A DNA stretch of 64,000 nt. Source: Actinobacillus vicugnae (lineage in GTDB: Bacteria; Pseudomonadota; Gammaproteobacteria; Enterobacterales; Pasteurellaceae). Positions 19,245-25,762 of the stretch are shown piece by piece (position 1 is the stretch's first letter; every line of letters begins with the position of its first letter). The translations under genes were made by a program, and so were the position numbers. The notes below the pieces were generated by a model that saw nothing but the letters and a program-made list of their open reading frames with translations, did not search any database and had not been told where the DNA came from. The stretch covers positions 62,001 to 126,000 of the forward strand of contig NZ_CABFJY010000044.1 of assembly GCF_901687125.1 (NCBI RefSeq), in the 5' to 3' direction.

Positions 19245-19273
19245 AATTCGCATAATGTAATATTCTGTTAAAT
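19245..19273 (+). other. Internal dif-like Xer site between replication and structural modules
   Basis: XerC arm AATTCGCATAA (19245-19255) is identical to that of the chromosomal dif at 25763. It is followed by a 7-bp centre TGTAATA and a XerD-like arm TTCTGTTAAAT with one change from TTATGTTAAAT. The centre is one base longer than the canonical six. It marks the 3' end of the repeated module. Confidence 0.8.
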
Positions 19274-19289
19274 AAAAAAGGTACATTTT

Positions 19290-19502
19290 ATGGATTTCAT
19301 CTCTCTTCAATCTCAAATTTGTGAGGCGAATAATTTGAATTGTCGGGAAGTGATATTGAAGGTTCCTATCGAGCCTTCTTCAAACGAAGCAGTAGATTAT
19401 TCTCAATATTCGAGTTTTTTCTTTGTTTCATTTTCTGCAACGGTTTCGCTCTGGTTTTTTGCTAAGAGCATAGGCTTAATTTTAAAACAAATTAGAGCGT
19501 AA
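19290..19502 (+). CDS. Small inovirus membrane protein, 70 aa, probable minor coat protein
   Basis: A 70-residue protein with a polar N-terminal half and one membrane segment (about 43-64, SSFFFVSFSATVSLWFFAKS) near a basic C-terminus (LKQIRA). It is the first gene of the structural module, just before the major coat gene. Small one-helix proteins in this position of inoviruses are typically virion-end proteins, but I cannot assign a specific equivalent. There is no obvious signal peptide. Confidence 0.65.
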   Translation: MDFISLQSQICEANNLNCREVILKVPIEPSSNEAVDYSQYSSFFFVSFSATVSLWFFAKSIGLILKQIRA

Positions 19503-19541
19503 TTATTGCATTCATTAATATTTTATAAAAGGAGACATTTT

Positions 19542-19754
19542 ATGTTTAAAAATAAATTAGCAAAAGGTGCAGTTATTGTAGGTTCTTTAGCATTAGCTGG
19601 AATCGCAAATGCTCAAGGCACTGGTGATATTGTCGCAACTGTAGATCTTTCTGATGCAAAAACTGCAATTGTTGCCCTAGGTGTTGCTGTAGGTGGCTTT
19701 TTAGCTGTTGGTATCGGTGTGCGTTCAGTATTAGGTATGATGAAACGTATTTAA
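19542..19754 (+). CDS. Inovirus major coat protein precursor (gpVIII-like)
   Basis: From the ATG at 19542, with AAAGGAGA upstream, the product is 70 residues. A 24-residue signal peptide ends ...LAGIANA, leaving a mature 46-residue protein (from QGTGDIVATVDLSD). The mature part is an amphipathic N-terminal helix, a membrane segment (IVALGVAVGGFLAVGIGV) and a basic tail (MMKRI). That is the classic design of a filamentous-phage capsid subunit inserted in the inner membrane before assembly. A 12-codon upstream extension is out of reach of the ribosome site. A strong terminator follows. Confidence 0.9.
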   Translation: MFKNKLAKGAVIVGSLALAGIANAQGTGDIVATVDLSDAKTAIVALGVAVGGFLAVGIGVRSVLGMMKRI

Positions 19755-19770
19755 TCAGGCGTATAGGTAA

Positions 19771-19817
19771 AAAAGGAGGTTGCGCCCGCAAGCATGAGGA
19801 CGCGACCTCTTTTTTTA
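19771..19817 (+). terminator. Strong terminator behind the major coat gene
   Basis: Stem GAGGTTGCG / CGCGACCTC (one G-T pair) with A-rich and T7 flanks. Filamentous phages commonly place a terminator here so that coat mRNA far exceeds downstream structural mRNA. Confidence 0.85.
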
Positions 19818-19843
19818 TCTATCGACTGAAGAGGTAAAAAATC

Positions 19844-19912
19844 ATGTGGCAATTTATTTTTTTTGTATGGGGTATTGTATGCGCTTGGGCTGTAATCACC
19901 GGATTAAATTAA
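19844..19912 (+). CDS. 22-residue hydrophobic inovirus protein, gpVII/gpIX-like candidate
   Basis: A 22-residue ORF (begins MWQFIFFVWGIVCAW, ends VITGLN) that is a single membrane helix. GAGG lies seven bases before its ATG, better placed than for the overlapping pIII gene, whose start at 19879 lies inside this ORF in another frame. Size and position fit the tiny virion-tip proteins VII/IX of filamentous phages. Overlap with pIII suggests translational coupling. Too short to be proven by coding statistics. Confidence 0.55.
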   Translation: MWQFIFFVWGIVCAWAVITGLN

Positions 19913-21024
19913 TCATATTATGCTTATTCTCTTTTATATCTGTAGATGTATTTGCTATTGCCCAATGGTCTAAAGTTGGTTACGTCTATCGTATTAACTC
20001 AAAGAAAGATTCATCAAACGATTTTGACACCTCGAAATGTAATTTAAAAACATCTCACGGTATGGATGAAGATGGAGATCCTCAGGCGAGAAAAGATTAC
20101 TTAGATGTAAAGTTAGATCAATATAGCATGGTATTTAATTACGGCACTAATTTTGAAAGTAATACTTTTGCTGACGGTGCATTTAAATATGCACAGAGAA
20201 TAAATTTTTCTGTTGGTGACAATTATAGAAAACCATTACTAAGTGCATTAAAAAAAGCATTAAAAGCGGGAAATTGTGATATAGCGCAGTCATTAGTAAA
20301 TGCATTAGCTGACGGGAAAGTACAAAAGAAAGGAGAAGATGAAGAGTTTTTAGGCTTTGAAAACGGAACGGATAGATGTGCAATTTCTAAAGATGGTTCT
20401 TCTGTTTGTGCGTTTAATAAAGAAGGTTCAGATGAAGAAGGAAATCCCGTCATTGGTGTATGTAATGAAACCAATTGCGATAGAGATACTTTAGAAAATT
20501 ATGCTTCTTCTAAGCAAGAGGCAAAGCGTAGTAGTTCTGATCAAGGTACTACAGAGGCGAACAATGGAATCAATGAATTAAGAGGTTCCGGTGGAAATTC
20601 TGGTTCATCAAGTGGTAATGCGAATAATGATTCTTCGTCTAGTGGGTCGGGAGGTACCAATGGAGGTTCTGGGCATAGTGATAAAGGTACTGGAAATGGA
20701 AAGGGCCTCGGTACTGGTAAAAGCGAAGGTGATGGGGATAAAGATACTGGTAATGGAGAATTATCTTATCCTGAACTCGAAGAATTTGATATTAAAAAGG
20801 TGTTTAATGAATTAAAAAAAAGTAAAGAAGGATTTATTCCCAATTTATCTTTCAGCGGTGGAAGCTGTCCTCCGTTAGATATAAATTTCAACACTAAGTT
20901 TTTAGCCATTAATGAAAAAATTGATGTTCATTGCCAAGTATTTAAAAGCGCAGCAGAATCATTAGGTGCGTTATTCTTATTTATTTGGGGAGTTATCTCA
21001 TTAAGAGTGATTTTATCAGCATAA
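19879..21024 (+). CDS. pIII-like adsorption protein (TspB-type)
   Basis: From the ATG at 19879 the 381-residue product has a signal peptide (MRLGCNHRIKLIILCLFSF..., cleavage after VFA). A cysteine-containing N-terminal domain follows, then a long Gly/Ser/Asp/Asn-rich linker. The C-terminal domain ends in a membrane segment (ESLGALFLFIWGVISLRV). This is the layout of filamentous-phage pIII proteins, which bind pili and envelope receptors and cap the virion. The C-terminal CPPLDINFN region resembles Neisseria phage TspB. GTG starts further upstream exist but would spoil the signal peptide. Confidence 0.8.
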   Translation: MRLGCNHRIKLIILCLFSFISVDVFAIAQWSKVGYVYRINSKKDSSNDFDTSKCNLKTSHGMDEDGDPQARKDYLDVKLDQYSMVFNYGTNFESNTFADGAFKYAQRINFSVGDNYRKPLLSALKKALKAGNCDIAQSLVNALADGKVQKKGEDEEFLGFENGTDRCAISKDGSSVCAFNKEGSDEEGNPVIGVCNETNCDRDTLENYASSKQEAKRSSSDQGTTEANNGINELRGSGGNSGSSSGNANNDSSSSGSGGTNGGSGHSDKGTGNGKGLGTGKSEGDGDKDTGNGELSYPELEEFDIKKVFNELKKSKEGFIPNLSFSGGSCPPLDINFNTKFLAINEKIDVHCQVFKSAAESLGALFLFIWGVISLRVILSA

Positions 21025-21035
21025 GGATATATTTT

Positions 21036-21332
21036 ATGAACGTTATCATTTCTTTTTTGTCAAAATCTTTTTCTGGGATTTTATCTTTTATTTTTAAGTC
21101 CTTAGTTATTAAATTTGTTGTCTTTGCAATTATATTCTTAGTTGTAACGGAAGTTGTTCCAATACTTTTCGAAGTATTCATACCAGAACAAGAGTTACAA
21201 CGTTATTTCGAGTCTATCCCTTCAGAGTCTTTATTTTTCTTATCTGTCTTCAAAATTGATGTTGGAATTCAAATGATTCTAAGTGCTTATATGACACGCT
21301 TCATGATTCGTCGCATTCCGTTTGTAGGTTAG
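21036..21332 (+). CDS. pVI-like minor coat protein (DUF2523-type)
   Basis: A 98-residue, very hydrophobic protein with membrane segments at about 3-42 (SFIFKSLVIKFVVFAIIFLVV) and a C-terminal amphipathic part ending RFMIRRIPFVG. It lies between the pIII-like gene and zot, where inoviruses encode pVI, which anchors pIII to the virion end. I chose ATG 21036 with AAGGA upstream; the frame is open 17 codons further upstream, into the end of the pIII-like gene. Four bases separate its stop from the zot start. Confidence 0.78.
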   Translation: MNVIISFLSKSFSGILSFIFKSLVIKFVVFAIIFLVVTEVVPILFEVFIPEQELQRYFESIPSESLFFLSVFKIDVGIQMILSAYMTRFMIRRIPFVG

Positions 21333-21336
21333 TTAT

Positions 21337-22275
21337 ATGTCGATTTTTGCTTATACTGGTATTCCTGGTTCTGGAAAATCTTATGAAGTAGTTTCTTCAG
21401 TGATTCTGGAAGCTTTTAAAAAAGGTCGAAATATTGTGACTAACATAGAAGGCATTTCTGAAGAAAAGTTAGTTGCATATTGTTTAAGCAAAGATAAAAA
21501 AGCTTCTCGTGAATCACTTGGTACATTAATCAAAGTCACTGATGAGGATTGCCAAAAAGAGGACTTTTTTCCATTTAAAGGGGCAGAGAACTCTTTCTGC
21601 AAGGCAGGAGATTTAATCTGTTTAGATGAAGTGTGGAGGATATTTCCTAGCGACAAAATTCATCAGAATCACCGCTCGTTCATTGCCGAACATAGGCATT
21701 TTACAAATGAGAAAGGGGATTGCTGTGATCTTATCGTAATTAACCAATCAATCACTGGGATTCCTCGCTTTATCAAAGATAGAATCGAATCTACATTCGT
21801 CATGCGTAAAATGACAATGCTCGGTTTTTCTAAACGCTATCGGGTTGATGTATTCATAGGCGTAAAAACTTCAAAAACAGCATTAATTGCGCAATATCAC
21901 AATAAGTATGATGATGAAATTTTTAAGCTTTATAAAAGTTTTGATGGTGTCAATGGAAAACAAAATGTTATTGATAGCAGGCAAAACTTTTTTAAATCAT
22001 CGCAATTCAAACTAATATTATTTTCATCAGTTATTTGCTTGGGAGGCTCATTTTATTATCTCTCTGAACTTTTAGGGAAATACGAGAAAAAACCAGATGA
22101 AACACACATAGAAAACATTGACAACAAAATTAAAAACAATGCCTGTGTAAAATTAATTTCCATAAATACCATAGGCGATCTTAATTACTTCATAATTAAA
22201 AAAGGAGACAATTATGAAAGAATTGCTAACATTGATACTGTTAATGTTTGTAATATCAAAAAATTCAGACGCTAA
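21337..22275 (+). CDS. zot: Zot/pI family inovirus assembly ATPase
   Basis: The 312-residue product has a Walker A motif GIPGSGKS at 8-15, a Walker B-like LICLDEVW at 93-100, and a single membrane segment at about 224-245. A short periplasmic tail contains two cysteines. This is the Zot/pI family: an inner-membrane ATPase that drives virion assembly and extrusion. The family name comes from the V. cholerae protein with reported toxin activity in its periplasmic C-terminus. That tail is short here and no toxin function should be assumed. The last 62 bases overlap the next gene. Confidence 0.92.
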   Translation: MSIFAYTGIPGSGKSYEVVSSVILEAFKKGRNIVTNIEGISEEKLVAYCLSKDKKASRESLGTLIKVTDEDCQKEDFFPFKGAENSFCKAGDLICLDEVWRIFPSDKIHQNHRSFIAEHRHFTNEKGDCCDLIVINQSITGIPRFIKDRIESTFVMRKMTMLGFSKRYRVDVFIGVKTSKTALIAQYHNKYDDEIFKLYKSFDGVNGKQNVIDSRQNFFKSSQFKLILFSSVICLGGSFYYLSELLGKYEKKPDETHIENIDNKIKNNACVKLISINTIGDLNYFIIKKGDNYERIANIDTVNVCNIKKFRR

Positions 22276-23191
22276 ACAACAAGTAGATATATCTAGCGTA
22301 ACTGATTTAAAAATGGCTTATACACAACCCCTAAATATTTATGTTGAAGGGGATAGCCCTTTTTACTTTACAGGCGAAATCAACGAAAGAAACTTATTAA
22401 AATCATGTGATTCAAATGGTTACTCTTGCATGAAAAACAATGACGGAATCATAGAGTTATCAAAGCATGAGGCTACAGACTTGAACATTAATGATAATTA
22501 TCAGGTTGAAAGTTATCCTGTTTATTACGACTCTATAGCTAAAAATTTTAAATATGTTGATGTAAATAACAACCCAGATAATTTTAAAGATCATAGTGTT
22601 GTGGCTGGAAAAGTTAAAACAAGTGAAGATTTAACTCTTGATGCAAAATTTGTTAAGCCAGTTGTTTATATTTACTCACGCACACAAATTGATAAAAAAG
22701 TTTCATTTTTTGATGAGCTACTTAATTCACTAGCACCATTTTCATTAAATAGGAAACTTGGGCTAAGCATGAATTTTCTGCTTATCAATAAGAATGTAGC
22801 TGACTTTTTCAGTTCTCAATCTGATAATTTCACCTATTCAAGAACATTTATTTCATGTGTTGAAGGAGATTACTGCGAATCATTGAGCGAATCTAGATTC
22901 GAATTTGATGAAACGATTCGTAGTCCCGTATCTGAATCAACATCGAAGCGTTTTGACGTTGTTGAGCAAGGATTTAAAGTCCGATTCAGACGTAATGCGG
23001 TTGATTTAAGCGTTTCATTCTGTGAAGACCGCTTTAACTGTGTTAAGTTTAATCAGACTGCTGAACGTAAAATTAATATGTGTTATGACCTATTCTTTAA
23101 AACTGATATTAAAATCAATTCGAAAGTGATCTTCTCTGACTCCAAAACAACAAAAATCAATAATTTAGGTTTTCTCATTTGTGAGAAATAG
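22214..23191 (+). CDS. Exported cysteine-rich protein of unknown function in the ctxAB-like slot
   Basis: I do not recognise this 325-residue protein. It has a clear signal peptide (about 1-20, MKELLTLILLMFVISKNSDA) and no other membrane segment. Eight cysteines sit in close pairs (CDSNGYSC, CVEGDYC, CEDRFNC, then C...C), which suggests disulfides and an extracytoplasmic location. It lacks the glycine/proline-rich secretin core, so I do not read it as pIV. AAAGGAG precedes the ATG, inside the end of zot. It is the last gene before the intergenic region, where CTXphi carries ctxAB, so it may be accessory cargo or a phage-specific virion or exclusion protein. Confidence 0.75.
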   Translation: MKELLTLILLMFVISKNSDAKQQVDISSVTDLKMAYTQPLNIYVEGDSPFYFTGEINERNLLKSCDSNGYSCMKNNDGIIELSKHEATDLNINDNYQVESYPVYYDSIAKNFKYVDVNNNPDNFKDHSVVAGKVKTSEDLTLDAKFVKPVVYIYSRTQIDKKVSFFDELLNSLAPFSLNRKLGLSMNFLLINKNVADFFSSQSDNFTYSRTFISCVEGDYCESLSESRFEFDETIRSPVSESTSKRFDVVEQGFKVRFRRNAVDLSVSFCEDRFNCVKFNQTAERKINMCYDLFFKTDIKINSKVIFSDSKTTKINNLGFLICEK

Positions 23192-23319
23192 GGGGTGTCG
23201 GGGGATTTTACTGTATAAAATCCCATGACGTAAGCGTAGCCGAAGGCTTAGCGTAAAAATGTGCGAAGCATTCGCACTCCCTGCAAAACTAAACGATATT
23301 AACTTTACACAATTCTTAA
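23192..23319 (+). other. Phage intergenic region with consecutive hairpins (origin/packaging candidate)
   Basis: Single-copy, non-coding end of the full phage unit. Hairpins: GGGATTTTAC... / ...TAAAATCCC (23202-23224), an imperfect TAAGCGTAGCC/GGCTTAGCGTA (about 23231-23254), and a perfect GTGCGAA-GCA-TTCGCAC (23261-23277). Filamentous phages keep the viral-strand origin and packaging signal in such regions. Which hairpin does what cannot be decided here. The replication-only copy lacks this segment at its own 3' end. Confidence 0.55.
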
Positions 23320-23432
23320 ATAGCCTATTTCGCATAATGCTTTTTAAGGTTATGTTGAATTTGAGGGCAGTAAAATTCCCAAGGCTGCCCGAAAAATTTA
23401 CACATAACCTTGTATTATGCGAATTAGGCTAT
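23320..23432 (+). other. Internal phage attP(+): full forked Xer hairpin
   Basis: Same hairpin as at the left junction, but the outer stem is longer because ATAGCCTA (from 23320) pairs with TAGGCTAT (ending 23432). It therefore reads through from the structural-module end into the replication module and represents the native circular-phage attachment region. XerC-type arm 23327-23337 (ATTTCGCATAA), 12-bp centre, XerD-type arm 23350-23360. Confidence 0.85.
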
Positions 23433-23451
23433 AGTGCATTAAGGGCATTTT

Positions 23452-23736
23452 ATGGCTGATATCACTTTATCTCACATCACACCTAAGCATTTCTTTGAGA
23501 CAGTTAAACTCTTAAAAATGACCGAACATCGTATTTATTTAACCGTTGATTCCATTGAAGTCCGTTTTCGTTATGATAGGAACGAGCCTCCAGCAGCGAC
23601 AGACAAGCGATTTCAGCAGCTGGAGCATTTTATGTTATTTCTTCAGGAGTTAGTTAATTCAGACGTACCTGTTGATTTAGATGAGTTTATCAGGACATAT
23701 CGAAGAACAGCGGGAGGGCATTTTTATAAACGTTAA
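23452..23736 (+). CDS. Inovirus protein of unknown function, 94 aa (copy 2)
   Basis: Identical in sequence to the protein at 16934. Retention in the replication-only copy shows it belongs to the replication/regulation module rather than to the virion genes. Confidence 0.75.
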   Translation: MADITLSHITPKHFFETVKLLKMTEHRIYLTVDSIEVRFRYDRNEPPAATDKRFQQLEHFMLFLQELVNSDVPVDLDEFIRTYRRTAGGHFYKR

Positions 23737-23760
23737 AAGTTGTATAAAAAGCGCGCAAAG

Positions 23761-23813
23761 AAGTTCGGGAGTTCTGTAACACCCGAACTTTGGTATGGTT
23801 TTCCATACTTTTT
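23761..23813 (+). terminator. Tandem hairpins behind orf94 (copy 2)
   Basis: Same AAGTTCGGG/CCCGAACTT stem and GTATGG/CCATAC-T5 terminator as at 17243-17295. Confidence 0.65.
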
Positions 23814-23849
23814 AATGTTTCCGAGTTAAAAAATTTGTTCAATTTTTAT

Positions 23850-24044
23850 CTATTTTGTTGTTTCCGTTGTTTTGTGTATTAAGTCTTGTTTAGCCTCATT
23901 TAGATAATTTTCTATCATAAAATTTACAACATCAGTCCATTTTGTGACTCGACCTGTCTTTGCCGTCACTTCTACAGCAACCCTTTCTATTTTCATATGC
24001 GTTTCAGCTGGTACGCCTAAATTTTTACGTTTAGCAGTGTTCAT
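23850..24044 (-). CDS. Probable ribbon-helix-helix repressor, RstR-like position (copy 2)
   Basis: Identical to the 64-residue protein at 17332. Two chromosomal copies would double repressor dosage and strengthen immunity against the same phage type. Confidence 0.72.
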   Translation of the reverse strand: MNTAKRKNLGVPAETHMKIERVAVEVTAKTGRVTKWTDVVNFMIENYLNEAKQDLIHKTTETTK

Positions 24045-24112
24045 TTTTTATCCTTATTTTGAGCATTTAAATTGATTTGTACATTGTATTTCACAAAAAT
24101 GATTCTAGAAAA

Positions 24113-24178
24113 TGTGATATTGATCACTTGCTCACAAATGAAAAATCTTTTAAGATATTATCACTTGTGAGCAAGTGA
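24113..24178. promoter_or_regulatory. Two palindromic operators plus CRP-like site (copy 2)
   Basis: Repeat of the arrangement at 17595-17660: operators at 24124-24141 and 24161-24178, and the CRP-like TGTGATATTGATCACT at 24113-24128. Confidence 0.7.
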
Positions 24179-24203
24179 ATATTTAAAATTAAAAGGTTGC
24201 TTT

Positions 24204-25355
24204 ATGAACTATCACATCGACTGGTTATCAATAGAACAAGATTTTGGATTCGAAATTCCAGAATCTACGCTTGCATCTATTTTTGATTTCGGTGTAATAG
24301 GCATTCATTTAGACACTGGAGAAGTTCAAAATGGCATAAGAACAGGAAAATATCGTCACAAAGGCAGTTTCTGCGATGAAGTTTCGATTAAGGTTTCTGG
24401 GTCGGTTATTCGGATGGAAGGTAATCCTAGCCGTTGGAATAAAGTCGAAAATGTTCTAGGCTTTACCGATATTGATTCTTGTGTTTCTTGTTTCAATAAT
24501 ATTCTTTTCTCTCTTAAACTCCCTTTATTTACTCGTTGTACTGAGATTTTCCACTGTCAAGGCAAAGACGGTGAAAAAGTACGTAACTTTTCAAATGGCG
24601 CAATCATCAAGCGTTTAGATATTACGACTAATGTTTCCGTAGGTCGTGGCAATGAACGTACTTTCTTAAAAGCCCTTTCACAAATGCGTTACCGCAATTC
24701 AATCGGTAGATTACATACAAACGGCTGCACAGCAGACTGGCTAAGTGCAAAGGGCAATGCCAATCTTATTTACCCGTCCTGTTATATCAAGCATGAAGAG
24801 CTATTAATTCATTCTTACGACAAAATCAAAAATAAATTTGGTGAACAGTCAGCAGAATTTCAATATTACAAAAAAGTTTACGATTACTGCGAACAAAATG
24901 GGGTAGTTCGCTTTGAGCAAAAGCTTAAGTCACGTTATTTACAGCGAGAAGGGCTTTGTTACTGGGGTTTAAGTGATTTTTCGGATTTAGAAGCATTACA
25001 GAAAGGGTTTGTAGATATGCATAAAAAATTAAGTGTGAGCGAAGTGAAATTAGAAACAATAGCCGAGCAACTTGTTTCAGAAGGGATAGTCGATACATTG
25101 CGTAAAGCGAGTACAACCGCTTATTACGCTATGTTATGGGCTAATGGGCAGAATCTTTTTTTAAAAGAGGCTCAATTTAAATTACACCGAGCAAGATTAC
25201 GCAAAATAGGGATAGATATCGCAAACCCTTGTGATATAGAAAAATTCCAAGCCGTTAGAGTGATTTCATGTGAGCAGATCTTCGTTAAACCGTTTAAAGC
25301 CCCCGATTTTTATCAATATCCAAGCAATATGCCGAAATTGCGGTTAGTTGCTTAA
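24204..25355 (+). CDS. Inovirus replication initiation protein, gene II/X family (copy 2)
   Basis: Identical to the 383-residue protein at 17686. A second intact rep in tandem allows rolling-circle initiation at one copy's origin and termination at the next. In CTX/RS1 arrays this regenerates a full phage genome without excision. Confidence 0.85.
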   Translation: MNYHIDWLSIEQDFGFEIPESTLASIFDFGVIGIHLDTGEVQNGIRTGKYRHKGSFCDEVSIKVSGSVIRMEGNPSRWNKVENVLGFTDIDSCVSCFNNILFSLKLPLFTRCTEIFHCQGKDGEKVRNFSNGAIIKRLDITTNVSVGRGNERTFLKALSQMRYRNSIGRLHTNGCTADWLSAKGNANLIYPSCYIKHEELLIHSYDKIKNKFGEQSAEFQYYKKVYDYCEQNGVVRFEQKLKSRYLQREGLCYWGLSDFSDLEALQKGFVDMHKKLSVSEVKLETIAEQLVSEGIVDTLRKASTTAYYAMLWANGQNLFLKEAQFKLHRARLRKIGIDIANPCDIEKFQAVRVISCEQIFVKPFKAPDFYQYPSNMPKLRLVA

Positions 25356-25395
25356 GTTTTAGTAGTTAAGTTATAACATTTTAAAGGAGCATTTT

Positions 25396-25731
25396 ATGCG
25401 TACAGGTTTTTATATCGTCGGTATTCTTAAAGGATACAAAAATTCATCATTTACTAACCGTGAAACCGGTGAAGTCAAAGATAAGCACAATTTGGGTTTG
25501 CAGCTTCAAGAACCCGATGGCTACGGTGGTTACAACACATCAACCCAAGAAGTTAAATTAGATGATCGTTGTGTAAATGACAATTTAAAAAGAACCATTG
25601 AGCAATTCAAAAATAAATTAGTGATGGTTTTAGTTTATCCACGTGAATGGGCGATGGAAGGTGGTCGTAAAGGGATTACATATAATTTTGATGAAAACTC
25701 AACAATTGAGCTTGTTAATGAAAAACAATAA
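25396..25731 (+). CDS. Inovirus single-stranded DNA-binding protein, gene V-like (copy 2)
   Basis: Identical to the 111-residue protein at 18878. It is the last phage gene before dif. Downstream of it, structural genes are replaced by chromosomal sequence. Confidence 0.75.
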   Translation: MRTGFYIVGILKGYKNSSFTNRETGEVKDKHNLGLQLQEPDGYGGYNTSTQEVKLDDRCVNDNLKRTIEQFKNKLVMVLVYPREWAMEGGRKGITYNFDENSTIELVNEKQ

Positions 25732-25762
25732 ACCCTTACAAATCAATGACTTACATCATTTT

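Larger units (their letters stand above)
16811..19259 (+). repeat. Replication/regulation module, copy 1 of a 2,449-bp direct repeat
   Basis: This segment is repeated at 23329-25777. All four encoded proteins are identical, and the intergenic stretches I compared base by base also matched. It starts exactly at the XerC arm (TTCGCATAAT) of the hairpin and ends inside the dif-like site after CATAATGTA, so both ends coincide with Xer sites. Confidence 0.95.
16811..23328 (+). mobile_element. Complete inovirus prophage unit (6,518 bp) integrated at dif
   Basis: One full genome-length unit of a filamentous phage. In order it has the forked Xer hairpin, an orphan ORF, a divergent repressor, rep, a ssDNA-binding protein, a dif-like site, small coat proteins, the major coat protein, pIII-like, pVI-like, Zot/pI, an exported ORF, and an intergenic region with hairpins. 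The unit length equals the exact offset between the two copies of the replication module. It contains no ACAAGCGGT that I could find, unlike the flanking chromosome. No integrase or transposase gene is present, consistent with use of host XerC/XerD. Confidence 0.93.

Noticed and set aside
21337-22275. Zot as a toxin gene making this a pathogenicity element
   Set aside because: The Zot family is the inovirus assembly ATPase. The periplasmic tail here is short and I see no basis for toxin activity.
22214-23191. 325-aa phage protein as a secretin (pIV)
   Set aside because: Too short, cysteine-rich and without the glycine/proline-rich secretin core or C-terminal beta-domain pattern.
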